Assembly: GCA_963703175.1 (NCBI GenBank)
Contig: OY969794.1
Span: 2,728,001-2,792,000, forward strand
DNA length: 64,000 nt
Direction of reading: 5' to 3'
DNA from: VRUE01 sp963703175
Lineage (GTDB): Bacteria > Actinomycetota > Thermoleophilia > Solirubrobacterales > 70-9
This document shows positions 24,182 through 33,553 of this stretch, piece by piece (within the stretch, counting starts at the first letter, position 1; each line of letters starts with the position of its first letter). The notes under the pieces are model-generated. The model saw nothing but the letters and a program-made list of their open reading frames with translations, searched no databases and had not been told where the DNA came from. Position numbers and translations under genes: made by a program.

Positions 24182-24537
24182 GCCGGGTCAAGCGGTCTGT
24201 CCACGCTCGCAAGAAGCGCCGCAAGGTGCTGAAGGAAGCGAAAGGCTATTTCGGCCGCAAGCACTCTTCATACCGTTTCGCCAAAGAGCAGGTGCAACGC
24301 TCGGGGATGTACGCCTACAGGGACCGGCGTAACCGCAAGCGCGAGTTCCGCCGCCTCTGGATCACCAGGATTAACGCCGCCGCGCGGCTTGAGGGCATGA
24401 GCTACTCGCAGCTGATGCACGGCCTCAACACGGCCGGCGTCGAGGTCAACCGCAAGATGTTGGCCGAGATCGCGGTCTCCGACCGTGAGGCCTTCCGCCG
24501 ATTTGTCGAGCTCGCCCGGGAGGGTGCGGCCGCCTAG
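24178..24537 (+). CDS. rplT: 50S ribosomal protein L20
   Basis: In this 119-residue protein, SRVKRSVHARKKRRKVLKEA and the YRDRRNRKREFRRLWITRIN segment are typical of bL20, which binds 23S rRNA early in assembly. The GTG start overlaps the rpmI stop by 4 nt. A strong terminator follows at 24565, closing the pair. Confidence 0.96.
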   Translation: MSRVKRSVHARKKRRKVLKEAKGYFGRKHSSYRFAKEQVQRSGMYAYRDRRNRKREFRRLWITRINAAARLEGMSYSQLMHGLNTAGVEVNRKMLAEIAVSDREAFRRFVELAREGAAA

Positions 24538-24564
24538 TCGCGAGCCACACACTACTTTCCCCGG

Positions 24565-24592
24565 CGGGCCGTGAAAACGGCCCGTTTTTATT
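24565..24592 (+). terminator. Rho-independent terminator after rplT
   Basis: CGGGCCGT pairs with ACGGCCCG across a GAAA tetraloop, followed by TTTTT. Confidence 0.9.
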
Positions 24593-24640
24593 TGTCCCGG
24601 CGTTCTAGGAGAAGATTCGACCGACCCGAACTGAGACGAG

Positions 24641-25360
24641 ATGATTTCCAGCCCCCACAACGAGAAGCTCAAACTGGTCCGCAAGCTGCGCGAGCGCAAG
24701 CATCGCGAGGGCGAGGGGCTGTTCGTCAGCGAGGGCGAGGACCTCGTCGAGGCGGGATTCGCGACTGGCGTTGAGCCCCATTTCCTGCTCAGTGCCGCCG
24801 GCAGTGGACTCGGCGGTGAGGAGGTTGAGCCCGATCTGCTAGCCGCGGTCTCGATGTTGGGCTCAGGCACCCGGGTGATTGCGGTGTGGCCACAGGTGTG
24901 GGCCGCCGAGGCGAAGCCGCCCTGCGTGTATCTGCACGGCGTCGCCGATCCCGGCAACGTTGGTGCGATCGTCCGCACCGCCCACGCGCTGGTCGGCGGT
25001 ACGGTCGTGTTTGGGCCCGACTGCGCCGATCCTTTTGGACCGAAAGCGGTGCGGGCCAGCATGGGATCGGTCTTTGGTCAGGCGCTACTGCGGGCCGGAG
25101 TAGGGGCGACGCCGCGACCGCGGACGGCGCTGGTGGCACACGGCGGCGAAGGGCTCGGCGGGCTGAGCAACATCGCGACGTTCTGCCTCGGGGCGGAGCG
25201 CGACGGATTGCCTGACGACGTCATCCGGGAATGTGACCTACAGGTGACGATTCCGCTGCGCACCGGCGGCGCCGAGTCGCTCAATGTCGCCGCTGCGGCG
25301 GCGATCGTCTGCGAGCGGATATCGTCGCCCGCCATGCAAGAGGCGGCCGAGGATGCTTGA
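24641..25360 (+). CDS. TrmH/SpoU-family RNA 2'-O-methyltransferase
   Basis: The SPOUT-fold RNA methyltransferase of 239 residues has motif 1 DPGNVGAIVRTA, motif 2 FCLGAERDGLP and motif 3 IPLRTGGAESLNVAAAAAIV, which together build the trefoil knot. An N-terminal RNA-binding stretch (KLKLVRKLRERKHREGEGLF) resembles the L30e-like substrate-binding part. Methylation of 23S rRNA or tRNA is likely, but the target cannot be fixed. The gene precedes pheS in many bacteria. Its stop overlaps the pheS ATG by 8 nt. Confidence 0.88.
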   Translation: MISSPHNEKLKLVRKLRERKHREGEGLFVSEGEDLVEAGFATGVEPHFLLSAAGSGLGGEEVEPDLLAAVSMLGSGTRVIAVWPQVWAAEAKPPCVYLHGVADPGNVGAIVRTAHALVGGTVVFGPDCADPFGPKAVRASMGSVFGQALLRAGVGATPRPRTALVAHGGEGLGGLSNIATFCLGAERDGLPDDVIRECDLQVTIPLRTGGAESLNVAAAAAIVCERISSPAMQEAAEDA

Positions 25361-26411
25361 GCAGATCGAGAAGATCGAGTCGGAGGCGACCGCTGCGATC
25401 GAGGCCGCCGGAGGCACCGCCGAGTTAGAGGAGTTGCGGGTTCGCTACCTCGGTCGCAAAGCTGAGTTGACGATGATCCTGCGCGGCATCGCCGATTTGC
25501 CCAGCGAGGAACGGGGGAAGGTGGGCGGCGGCGCCAACCGGGCGCGCAAGTCGTTGGAGGGCCTAATGGAGCGGCGCGCCGGCGAGCTCGACACAACCGA
25601 GCTGGAAGGTCAACTTGCGAGCGATCGGATCGACGTCACTTTGCCGGGGACGCCCGCCCGCCCGCCCGGTCACCTCCACCTAATCACTCGCACCACGCGG
25701 CAGATCGAGGACGTGATGATCGGCCTCGGCTACCGGGTCGTCGAGGGTCCGGAGATCGAGCACGATTACTACAACTTCACGGCGCTTAACCATCCGCCGG
25801 GGCACCCGGCGCGGATGCTCCAGGACACCTTCTACATCCAGTCCAATCCGGAGGAGCTGCTGCGCACCCACACCTCCCCGGTGCAGATCAGAGCGATGGA
25901 GGCGCAGCCGCCGCCAGTCTTCCTGATCATGCCGGGCAAGGTCTACCGGCGCGACTCCGACGCAACTCACACGCCGATGTTCCACCAAGTGGAGGGGCTG
26001 GCGATAGGCGAGGGGATCACGCTTGCCGATCTGCAAGGCACCCTGGAGGAAATGCTCAAGGCGATCTTCGGCGGTGCCCGCGAGGCGCGGATGCGCCCAC
26101 ACTTTTTTCCCTTCACCGAGCCCAGCGTTGAGTTCGACGTCTCCTGCTTCCAGTGCGAGGGAAGCGGCGAGTTGGCGAACGGCGAGCGCTGCAATCTTTG
26201 CAAGGGACAGGGCTGGATCGAGGTCGGCGGCGCCGGCATGGTCGACCCCAACGTCCTTGGCTTTGTCGCCGAGAATGGCTATGACCCCGAGCGGGTGCAG
26301 GGCTTCGCCTTCGGCATGGGCGTGGAGCGGATCGCGATGCTGCGCCACGGCGTGCCCGACCTGCGGCGCTTCTTCGACAACGACGTACGGATGCTGGGGC
26401 AATTCCTATGA
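25353..26411 (+). CDS. pheS: Phenylalanyl-tRNA synthetase alpha subunit
   Basis: This is the catalytic subunit of the alpha2-beta2 enzyme, 352 residues. An N-terminal coiled coil (about 1-85) binds tRNA. The class II core carries HPPGHPARMLQDTFYI, RTHTSPVQIRAM, MPGKVYRRDSDATHTPMFHQ, and the terminal GFAFGMGVERIAMLRHGV. A zinc-ribbon-like insertion with two CxxC pairs (SCFQCEG ... RCNLCKG) lies near residues 263-290, as in several bacterial PheS. The ATG at 25353 overlaps the SpoU gene. The stop overlaps the pheT ATG (ATGA). Confidence 0.95.
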   Translation: MLEQIEKIESEATAAIEAAGGTAELEELRVRYLGRKAELTMILRGIADLPSEERGKVGGGANRARKSLEGLMERRAGELDTTELEGQLASDRIDVTLPGTPARPPGHLHLITRTTRQIEDVMIGLGYRVVEGPEIEHDYYNFTALNHPPGHPARMLQDTFYIQSNPEELLRTHTSPVQIRAMEAQPPPVFLIMPGKVYRRDSDATHTPMFHQVEGLAIGEGITLADLQGTLEEMLKAIFGGAREARMRPHFFPFTEPSVEFDVSCFQCEGSGELANGERCNLCKGQGWIEVGGAGMVDPNVLGFVAENGYDPERVQGFAFGMGVERIAMLRHGVPDLRRFFDNDVRMLGQFL

Positions 26412-28900
26412 GGGTCCCGTACTCATGGCTGCGCGAGTACTGCGATCCGGCGATCGAGGCCCGCGAGCTTGCTGAGCGGCTGGCGATGACCGGCACCGAG
26501 GTCGAGCGGGTCAGCACCGTCGGCCCGCCCGCGACCGAGGGGTTCGTGGTTGGCAAGGTGGTCGAGTGCGAGAAGCACCCCGACGCCGACCGGCTCAGCG
26601 TCTGCACGGTCGATAGCGGCGACGGCGAGCCGCGCACGATCGTCTGCGGCGCTCCCAACGTCGCGGCGGGGCAGACCGTGCCGGTGGCGCTGCCCGGAGC
26701 AACGATGCCCGGCGGTGGGAAGCTGGGCAAGGCAAAGCTGCGTGGCGTCGAGTCGCACGGGATGATCCTTTCCGCTGCAGAGCTGGAAATCGCCGAGGAG
26801 TCGGCTGGGATCCTGGTGCTTGAGGACGGGCCCGCGCCGGGGACGTCGCTGACGGAGGTGTTGCCGATCGCCGAGCCCGTGCTTGAGCTGGAGGTGACGC
26901 CGAACCGGGTCGACTGCTTCGGCGTCTACGGCGTCGCCCGCGAGGTCCACGCGATCAGTGCCGCCCCGCTTGCCCCCGAACCCTGGGCAGACGATGCCCC
27001 GGCGGATGGAGTCGGAGATGTCGATGACTACGCGGCGGTCGAGGTCGAGGTGCCAGAGCTCTGCCCGCGGTTCACCGCCCGCGCCTTCACCAACGTCACG
27101 ATTGGGCCCTCGCCGGCTTGGCTGCAGGCACGGCTGAGCGCCGCCGGGCAGCGGTCGATCAACAACGTCGTCGACATCACCAATTACGTGATGCTGCTGA
27201 CCGCGCAGCCTCTGCACGCTTTCGATCTCGACAAAGTCCCCGACGGTGAGCTGATCGTCCGAACCGCGCTGACGGGAGAGAAGATGAAGACGCTCGACGA
27301 TGTCGAGCGGACCTTCGACGCGGAGACCGTGCTCGTCTGCGACAGCCGCGGCCCCTCCGGCATCGCCGGGATCATGGGCGGCCAGGTCTCGGAGGTCTCT
27401 GAGGGGACGACGCGGGTGCTGCTCGAGGTGGCCAACTGGAACGGAACCAACATCCTGCGCACCTCGCGGCTACTTGGGCTGCGCTCTGAGGCCTCTTCGC
27501 GCTTCGAGAAACAGCTTCACCCCGCGCTCTGCATGCGAGCTCAGCGGATCGCCTCGCGGTTGATGGTTGAGCTCTGCGGGGCAAAGCTGGTTCCGGGCAC
27601 GATCGACGTCGCGGCCGAGGTTCCGGAGCCGGCACAGATCCGGCTGCATGGCGAGCGGGTCGAGGGCCTTCTCGGAATGCAGATCGAGCAGCCCGATCAG
27701 ATCGCCTATTTGGAACGGCTCGGCTTTGGAGTGGAGGCCGACGGCGATGACCTGATGGTCGAGGTGCCGCCCGACCGCCACTACGACGTCACCCGCGAGG
27801 TCGATCTGATCGAGGAGGTGGCGCGCGTTCACGGGCTCGACGAGCATCTGCCGTCGACTCTGCCCGGCTCGGCCGGACAGGGCGGGGGGCTGCGGCGCGA
27901 CCAGCGGCTACGCCGTCGTGCCGAGGATGGGCTGCGCGACCTCGGTTTCGACGAGGTCGTTGGCTGGAGCTTCACCGACCCCGGTGAGGCGGAGCGCTTA
28001 CGGATCCCCGCGGATGATCCGCGGGCAGAGGGAGTGACTATCTCCAACCCGCTTTCCGAGGATCAGTCGGTGATGCGGACGACGCTGCTCGGTTCGTTGC
28101 TGAGCGCTGCCCAGCGCAACCTGGCGCGTGACGCCGAGCACGTGGCCCTCTTCGAGTCAGGCCGCATCTACCTCCAAACTCCGCCGACGGGCCTAAAACA
28201 CGCCTATATGGAGGGAAATCGGCCCGTCGGCCCGCTGGCCGGTGGCTTCGTGGGCGAGCGGGCGGCGCCGTTTGCCGAGTCGTACCGGCTCGGCTGCCTC
28301 GCGGTCGGGCCTCTGACGCCGAAGTCCTGGCGCGGCGATGATTCGCCGACGGACTTCTTTGCGCTCAAGGGAGTGCTCGAGGGCTTGGCCGCGCGGCTTG
28401 CCGCGGCGCTTGCCTTTGAGGCCGCCACGGAGCCGTTCCTCCACCCCGGTCGTGCCGCGAGGGTTCTCATCGGCGAGGTCGACGTAGGCTGGATCGGCGA
28501 GATTCACCCGCTCGTCTGTCGGCAGTGGGACGTCGAGGCCGCGGTCGGCTTCGAAGTCGCCCTGTCCGCGCTGGTCGAGGCGTCATCGGCGGGTGAGGAG
28601 GCCTTCGAGGACGTGACCACCTTCCCGGCCGTGCGCCAGGACCTCGCCGTCGTCGTCCCGGTCGAGGTCTCGGCGGCACAGGTCCGCGAAGCTGTCCTTG
28701 TCGGCGGTGGAGAGCTGTTGCGCGGCGCCGACGTGTTCGATCTGTACGAAGGCGAGCAGCTGGGGGAGGGGCGCAAGAGCCTTGCCCTACGGTTGGAGTT
28801 CCGCGCCGGGGACCGCACCCTCACCGACGATGAGGTCGCGGCTAAGCGCGACTCAATCGCCGCGGAGCTGGCCTCGGTCGGAGGTTCGCTTCGTGAGTGA
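26408..28900 (+). CDS. pheT: Phenylalanyl-tRNA synthetase beta subunit
   Basis: The 830 residues are full length for the family. The N-terminus MRVPYSWLREYC leads into the tRNA-binding EMAP-like domain (VVECEKHPDADRLSVCTVD, about residues 45-155). The B3/B4 editing domain (about 215-390) contains INNVVDITNYVM and RSEASSRFEKQ. The B5 domain (YDVTREVDLIEEVAR) and catalytic-like B6/B7 follow, and the ferredoxin-like anticodon-binding domain ends the protein (about 735-830, FPAVRQDLAVVVP). The editing domain removes tyrosine from mischarged tRNA-Phe. ATGA overlap with pheS and an overlap of 8 nt with argC place it in a long operon. Confidence 0.95.
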   Translation: MRVPYSWLREYCDPAIEARELAERLAMTGTEVERVSTVGPPATEGFVVGKVVECEKHPDADRLSVCTVDSGDGEPRTIVCGAPNVAAGQTVPVALPGATMPGGGKLGKAKLRGVESHGMILSAAELEIAEESAGILVLEDGPAPGTSLTEVLPIAEPVLELEVTPNRVDCFGVYGVAREVHAISAAPLAPEPWADDAPADGVGDVDDYAAVEVEVPELCPRFTARAFTNVTIGPSPAWLQARLSAAGQRSINNVVDITNYVMLLTAQPLHAFDLDKVPDGELIVRTALTGEKMKTLDDVERTFDAETVLVCDSRGPSGIAGIMGGQVSEVSEGTTRVLLEVANWNGTNILRTSRLLGLRSEASSRFEKQLHPALCMRAQRIASRLMVELCGAKLVPGTIDVAAEVPEPAQIRLHGERVEGLLGMQIEQPDQIAYLERLGFGVEADGDDLMVEVPPDRHYDVTREVDLIEEVARVHGLDEHLPSTLPGSAGQGGGLRRDQRLRRRAEDGLRDLGFDEVVGWSFTDPGEAERLRIPADDPRAEGVTISNPLSEDQSVMRTTLLGSLLSAAQRNLARDAEHVALFESGRIYLQTPPTGLKHAYMEGNRPVGPLAGGFVGERAAPFAESYRLGCLAVGPLTPKSWRGDDSPTDFFALKGVLEGLAARLAAALAFEAATEPFLHPGRAARVLIGEVDVGWIGEIHPLVCRQWDVEAAVGFEVALSALVEASSAGEEAFEDVTTFPAVRQDLAVVVPVEVSAAQVREAVLVGGGELLRGADVFDLYEGEQLGEGRKSLALRLEFRAGDRTLTDDEVAAKRDSIAAELASVGGSLRE

Positions 28901-29894
28901 GAAAGCGAGAGTCCTCGTAGCCGGAGCATCCGGCTTCACCGGCGCGCTGGCGGCGCAGATCGTCTGGCGCCATCCGCGCATGGAGCTGGTCGGCGTCACC
29001 TCACGCAGCGATGCGGGCACGAGGTTTGACCGGCTCTACCCACGCTACCGGGTGCCGCTTGAGCTGACCGAACTCGATCTCGACGCGCTTGATGACGTCG
29101 ACGCGGCGATCGTCGCCTACCCGCACGGCGCCTCGGCGCCGACCGTTGCGGCGCTGCGCGAACGCGACGTCATCGTCGCGGATCTCTCGGCCGACTTCAG
29201 GCTGCGGGACCTCTCTACTTACGAGCGCTGGTACGGCGATCACGGGGCTCCCGACCTCTTCGGCGGCGCCGTCTACGGCCTCACCGAGCTCTACCGCGAG
29301 GAGTTACGCGGAGCCAAGCTGGTCGCGGTCCCCGGCTGCTACCCGACCGCCAGCGTCCTCGCCTTGGCGCCTCTTGCAGAACGCGGTCTGCTGAGCGACG
29401 TCGTGATCGATGCCAAGCAGGGCGTCTCCGGCGCCGGGCGGGGCGGCGGCGACGAAATGCACTACGTCTCGATGGATGAGAACGCCTTCGCGTACAAGAC
29501 CGAGGGCCATCGTCATCGGCCGGAGATCGAGCAGGAGTTGGCGGCGCTCGGCAGTGAGACGCCGGTCACCTTCGTTCCCCACCTGCTGCCGGTCGATCAG
29601 GGCGAGTTGACCAGCTGCTACGCGCAGCTGCGCGAGCCGATCTCCAAAGAAGAGGTGCAGGCGCTCTACGCCGAGCGCTACGCGGATGAGCCCTTCGTCC
29701 ACGCGGTCGAGCGGCCGCCGGGCCTGCGCGACGTCCGCGATACGAATGAGTGCCACGTCTACGTCACGGTCGAGGAGCGCGGCCGGGTCCTCGCCTTCTC
29801 TGCCATCGACAACCTCTGGAAGGGAGCATCCGGTCAGGCTGTGCAATGCCTCAACCTGATGCTGGGATTCGCGGAGACGGAGGGGTTGGGGTGA
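28893..29894 (+). CDS. argC: N-acetyl-gamma-glutamyl-phosphate reductase
   Basis: ArgC reduces N-acetylglutamyl phosphate to the semialdehyde with NADPH in arginine synthesis. The 333 residues contain the nucleotide loop VLVAGASGFTGALAAQI and the active-site cysteine in VAVPGCYPTASVLALAP. The family segments KQGVSGAGRG and FVPHLLPVDQGELTSCY are also present. I use the GTG at 28893, which overlaps the pheT stop. The arg genes are therefore joined directly to pheST. The stop overlaps argJ by 4 nt (GTGA). Confidence 0.95.
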   Translation: MSEKARVLVAGASGFTGALAAQIVWRHPRMELVGVTSRSDAGTRFDRLYPRYRVPLELTELDLDALDDVDAAIVAYPHGASAPTVAALRERDVIVADLSADFRLRDLSTYERWYGDHGAPDLFGGAVYGLTELYREELRGAKLVAVPGCYPTASVLALAPLAERGLLSDVVIDAKQGVSGAGRGGGDEMHYVSMDENAFAYKTEGHRHRPEIEQELAALGSETPVTFVPHLLPVDQGELTSCYAQLREPISKEEVQALYAERYADEPFVHAVERPPGLRDVRDTNECHVYVTVEERGRVLAFSAIDNLWKGASGQAVQCLNLMLGFAETEGLG

Positions 29895-31048
29895 GCGAGC
29901 CATTTTTCAGATCGCGCTGGGTGGAATCGCCGGACGGAGTCGAGCAGCTCGATTCGTCTCAGCTCGCGCCTGGCTTTCGCGCCGGTGCGGCCCACTGCGG
30001 CCTCAAGGGCGGCGGCAAGACCGACGTCGGCCTGCTGGTCTGCGAGGCGCCGCAGGTCTCCTCCTCAGTGCTACTCACTCGTAACGCCTCGGCTGCAGCT
30101 CCGATCCGGGTTTGCCGCCAGCGGGTCAAGCAAGGTGCGGTCCGTGCCGCCGTCGTCAACTCGGGCAACGCCAACGCCGAGACCGGTGAGAAGGGCTTTG
30201 CCGACGCCTGGGCGATGTGCGAGGAAGCTGGCGCCAAGCTGGGCTTGGACCCCTCGCTCGTTGCCGTGGCCGAGACCGGCGTGATCGGTGTGCCATTGCC
30301 GATCGACGCAGTGCTAAGCGGGATCGGCGAGGCCGCCGGCACGCTCGCCGCGGACGGCGCTGGTGCCTTCTCCGACGCGATCCTGACCACCGACCGCTGG
30401 CCCAAGAGCTGCACGCTGCAAGCCGGGGGCGTAACCATCTCTGCCCAGGCGAAGGGTGCCGGGATGATGCAGCCGGACTTCGCGACGATGCTCTGCTTCG
30501 TGCAGACCGACGCCGTGGTCGACGACGCCGACACGGCGCTGCGCAGCGCCGTCGAGTCATCCTTCGAGCGGATCACGGTTGACGGCCAGATGAGCACTAA
30601 CGACACCGTCCTTTTGCAGGCGACCGGCGAGTCCGCCGCAGCGCTGCCCAAGGGCCTGCTGGAGGCGGTCCTGCTGCAGCTGGCGATCGAGATCGTCGCC
30701 GACGGCGAGGGTTCCGTGCGGGTCGGGCGGGCGCAGGTCGAGGGTGCCGCCTCGGTTGCCGAGGCCGAGCGGGTAGCCCGGGCGATTGCCAATTCACCGT
30801 TGGTCAAGACGGCCCTATTCGGCCGTGACCCCAACTGGGGTCGGATCGCGCAGGCGGCCGGGATGGCGCTGGCCGGAGAGGAGCTGGAGGAGATCGGGGC
30901 TGACTCGATTGACGCGGCCGAGCTAGGCGAAGAGGTCGCCGAGGCGGAGATCGGACTGCGGCTCGATCGCGGCGAGCATCGCGCCCACATCTTCTTCTCC
31001 GACCTGGGCTACGAGTACGTGCGGATCAATGCCGAGTACACGACCTGA
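29891..31048 (+). CDS. argJ: Glutamate N-acetyltransferase / amino-acid acetyltransferase
   Basis: ArgJ recycles the acetyl group from N-acetylornithine to glutamate and may also use acetyl-CoA. It is 385 residues long. Self-cleavage takes place at the conserved Thr, here QMSTNDTVLLQATG. The oxyanion and substrate motifs VNSGNANAETGEKG and DPNWGRIAQAAGMAL are present. The GTG start at 29891 overlaps argC. Having argJ fits the cyclic acetyl pathway, in line with argD and argB downstream. I saw no argF or argH in the window. Confidence 0.95.
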   Translation: MSEPFFRSRWVESPDGVEQLDSSQLAPGFRAGAAHCGLKGGGKTDVGLLVCEAPQVSSSVLLTRNASAAAPIRVCRQRVKQGAVRAAVVNSGNANAETGEKGFADAWAMCEEAGAKLGLDPSLVAVAETGVIGVPLPIDAVLSGIGEAAGTLAADGAGAFSDAILTTDRWPKSCTLQAGGVTISAQAKGAGMMQPDFATMLCFVQTDAVVDDADTALRSAVESSFERITVDGQMSTNDTVLLQATGESAAALPKGLLEAVLLQLAIEIVADGEGSVRVGRAQVEGAASVAEAERVARAIANSPLVKTALFGRDPNWGRIAQAAGMALAGEELEEIGADSIDAAELGEEVAEAEIGLRLDRGEHRAHIFFSDLGYEYVRINAEYTT

Positions 31049-31058
31049 GGAGGTGGAT

Positions 31059-31898
31059 GTGAGCACCAACGTCGACACCCTGCTGGAGGCGCTCCCCTAC
31101 ATCAAGGAGTTCCACGGGCGCACGGTCGTGATCAAGTACGGCGGCTCGGCGATGCGCGAGGAGGGTCTGCGGGAGGCCTTCGCCACCGACGTCGTCCTGC
31201 TCAAGTACGTCGGCCTCAACCCGGTCATCGTCCATGGGGGCGGGCCCGAGATCACCGAGTACATGGAGCGGTTGGGCCTCGAGGTCCGCTTTCACGAGGG
31301 GCTGCGGGTCTCCGATGCGGAGACGGTCGAGGTCGCCCGCATGGTCCTACTCGGCAAGCTCAACTCCGACATCGTCCAGCGGCTCAATCGCCACGGCCAG
31401 CCCGCGGTCGGGCTCTCCGGCCAGGACGGGACGCTGTTCGAGGTTGCGCCGGTGCCAAACGCCGAGCAGGTCGGCTTTGTCGGCTCGATCGAGCGGGTCG
31501 ACGTCGACGTGCTCAATCACATCGCCGAGGACTACATCCCGGTGGTCGCCTCCTCGGCATCGGACCGCGACGGCAACGCCTACAACGTCAACGCCGACGA
31601 GGCGGCGGGCAAGGTTGCCGCAGCGCTCGGCGCCTACAAGGCGATCTTTCTTACCGACGTCGACGGCTGGCTTGCCGATCCGGCCGACGAGAGCTCGCTG
31701 ATCTCGCGGGCGACAGTCGACGAGGTCGAGGGCAAGCTGGGTGGAATCGACGGTGGGATGCGGCCGAAGTTGACCGCCTGCGTCAACGCGATCCGTGGCG
31801 GTACTCAGTCGGCTCACATCATCGACGGGCGCAAGCCGCACAGTCTCCTGCTCGAGCTCTTTACCGACGCCGGAATCGGCACGATGGTGACGTCATGA
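31059..31898 (+). CDS. argB: Acetylglutamate kinase
   Basis: ArgB phosphorylates N-acetylglutamate, usually the arginine-controlled step. The 279 residues have the amino acid kinase motifs VIKYGGSAM, NPVIVHGGGPEIT, LNSDIVQRLNRHG, YNVNADEAAGKVAAAL and KAIFLTDVDGWL. The GTG at 31059 has a good ribosome site (GAGGAGG about 5 nt upstream), which decides the start over the ATG at 31029. The stop overlaps the argD ATG (ATGA). Confidence 0.95.
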   Translation: MSTNVDTLLEALPYIKEFHGRTVVIKYGGSAMREEGLREAFATDVVLLKYVGLNPVIVHGGGPEITEYMERLGLEVRFHEGLRVSDAETVEVARMVLLGKLNSDIVQRLNRHGQPAVGLSGQDGTLFEVAPVPNAEQVGFVGSIERVDVDVLNHIAEDYIPVVASSASDRDGNAYNVNADEAAGKVAAALGAYKAIFLTDVDGWLADPADESSLISRATVDEVEGKLGGIDGGMRPKLTACVNAIRGGTQSAHIIDGRKPHSLLLELFTDAGIGTMVTS

Positions 31899-33085
31899 AG
31901 TTAGAAGAGCTACAGGCGCTAGAGCAGCGCTACCTGATGCAGACTTACCGGCGGGCGCCGGTCGAGTTTGTGCGTGGCGAAGGGGTGCTGCTCTGGGATT
32001 CCGAGGGCAAGGAGTACCTCGATTTCCTCGCCGGGATCTCGGTCTGCTCGGTCGGCCACTGTCACCCGGCCGTGGTCGAGGCCGTACGCGAGCAGGCCGG
32101 CAAGCTGATGCACGTCTCCAACCTCTTCTATACCGAGCCGATGGTGCAGTTGGCCGCGCGGCTCTCCGAGTCGAGCCTGGGGGGGAAGGTCTTTCTTTCC
32201 AACTCGGGGACCGAGGCAACCGAGTGCGCGATCAAGGTCGCCCGCAAGCACGCCCACCGTCGTGGCGTCGAGGCCCCCGAGATCGTCAGCTTCGAGCGCG
32301 ACTTTCATGGCCGCACCTACGGAGCGCTTTCGGCGACCCCCAAACTGGCGGAGAACGCTGCGCTGGGGCCAATGCTGCCTGGGTTCCGCGCGGTGCCTTT
32401 CGATCACGCCGGCGCCCTGCGCGACGCCGTCAATCAGAACACCGCCGCCGTGATGATTGAGCCGATCCAGGGCGAGTCCGGGATTTATCCCCTGGCGGAC
32501 GAGACGCTGCTTGCCGCCCGTCAGGCCTGCAACGAAGTCGGGGCGCTGCTGATCTTCGACGAGATCCAGACCGGGATGGGACGGACCGGCTCGCTTTGGG
32601 CCTATGAGCAGACGCCGGTGCGACCGGACCTGCTGACCAGCGCCAAGGCGCTCGGCGGGGGACTGCCAGTGGGCGCCTGCGTGCTCGCCGAGGCGCTTGG
32701 TGACGTACTCGAACCGGGTGACCATGGATCGACTTTCGCCGGCGGCGCAGTCGGCTCGGCCGCGGCGCTGGCTGTGCTCGACTTGGTCGACAACCCCGCC
32801 TTGCTGCGCCGCGTGCGCGAGATCGGCGCTGGCTTGCGCGAGAGCCTGCTGGCGCTTGACGGCGTGGTCGAGGTGCGCGGCCGGGGTCTGATGTTGGGGG
32901 TCGGACTGAATAGCGAGATCGACGCCGCCGAGCTCGGATCGGTGTTGCTATCCCGCGGCCTGATCGTCAATGTTCCCGAGCCAGGCACGCTTCGCCTGCT
33001 ACCGCCGCTGACGGTCGATTCGGCCCAGATCGAACGCGCTGTTGCGCTGATTGCCGAATCGCTCCTAAGCTACTCGCCAGCATGA
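31895..33085 (+). CDS. argD: Acetylornithine aminotransferase
   Basis: This class III PLP aminotransferase of 396 residues makes N-acetylornithine. Recognisable segments are FLAGISVCSVGHCHPAVVEA, LSNSGTEATECAIKVARKH, FERDFHGRTYGALSATPK, FDEIQTGMGRTG and the PLP lysine in LTSAKALGGGLPVGA. The same enzyme type can serve succinyldiaminopimelate transamination, but the dapL-like gene at 47809 makes that unnecessary here. ATGA overlaps link it to argB upstream and to the next gene downstream. Confidence 0.95.
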   Translation: MKLEELQALEQRYLMQTYRRAPVEFVRGEGVLLWDSEGKEYLDFLAGISVCSVGHCHPAVVEAVREQAGKLMHVSNLFYTEPMVQLAARLSESSLGGKVFLSNSGTEATECAIKVARKHAHRRGVEAPEIVSFERDFHGRTYGALSATPKLAENAALGPMLPGFRAVPFDHAGALRDAVNQNTAAVMIEPIQGESGIYPLADETLLAARQACNEVGALLIFDEIQTGMGRTGSLWAYEQTPVRPDLLTSAKALGGGLPVGACVLAEALGDVLEPGDHGSTFAGGAVGSAAALAVLDLVDNPALLRRVREIGAGLRESLLALDGVVEVRGRGLMLGVGLNSEIDAAELGSVLLSRGLIVNVPEPGTLRLLPPLTVDSAQIERAVALIAESLLSYSPA

Positions 33086-33546
33086 GCGCAGAAAAGCAAC
33101 CACCCGGGCAGCGACCGCCCTCTTCGGCCAGCGACGCCGCGCAGCGCCTGGCGCGGATTGTCGACGCTGCCGAGCAGGCCGCCGCGAGTGTGATCGACGA
33201 TGCTGAACGGGAGGCGCAGCGCCATCTTGAGGAGGCCCGCGAGCGCGCCGATCGAATCGTCGCCGAGCGTCTTCGCGAGCTTGCCGACCAGCTCGATTCG
33301 GCGAGCGCAGGCTCGGGCGAGCGCCGCAAGGGTCACCTGAAGCCGGTCGAGGTCGCGCCTGAGGAGGGGAACGGCGATGAGCCACTTGCAGAGCGCCGCT
33401 CCGCCTCCGCCGGGGCGCGCCTCTTGGCCACCCAGATGGCAGTCTCTGGCGCTGATCGCAAGGAGATCGAAGGTCGCTTGCGGAGCGGCTTTGAGATCGA
33501 GGATACGAGCGAGATTCTCGACGCGATCCTCGGACCGGAGGACTAG
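33082..33546 (+). CDS. Coiled-coil protein of unknown function
   Basis: This 154-residue soluble protein has residues about 18-75 as a long charged helix with heptad spacing (AAQRLARIVDAAEQAAASVI, then EREAQRHLEEARERADRIV). It resembles DivIVA- or F-type ATPase stalk-like coiled coils. The C-terminal 40 residues form a possible separate helical unit (GADRKEIEGRLRSGFEIEDT). The ATG overlaps the argD stop by 4 nt, so it is translated with the arg operon. There is no clue to a direct part in arginine synthesis. Confidence 0.7.
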   Translation: MSAEKQPPGQRPPSSASDAAQRLARIVDAAEQAAASVIDDAEREAQRHLEEARERADRIVAERLRELADQLDSASAGSGERRKGHLKPVEVAPEEGNGDEPLAERRSASAGARLLATQMAVSGADRKEIEGRLRSGFEIEDTSEILDAILGPED

Positions 33547-33553
33547 GGGGGAA

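Noticed and set aside
29959..30990. A 343-residue minus-strand open frame
   Set aside because: Antisense to argJ; Ser/Ala/Arg-rich composition is typical of a shadow frame.
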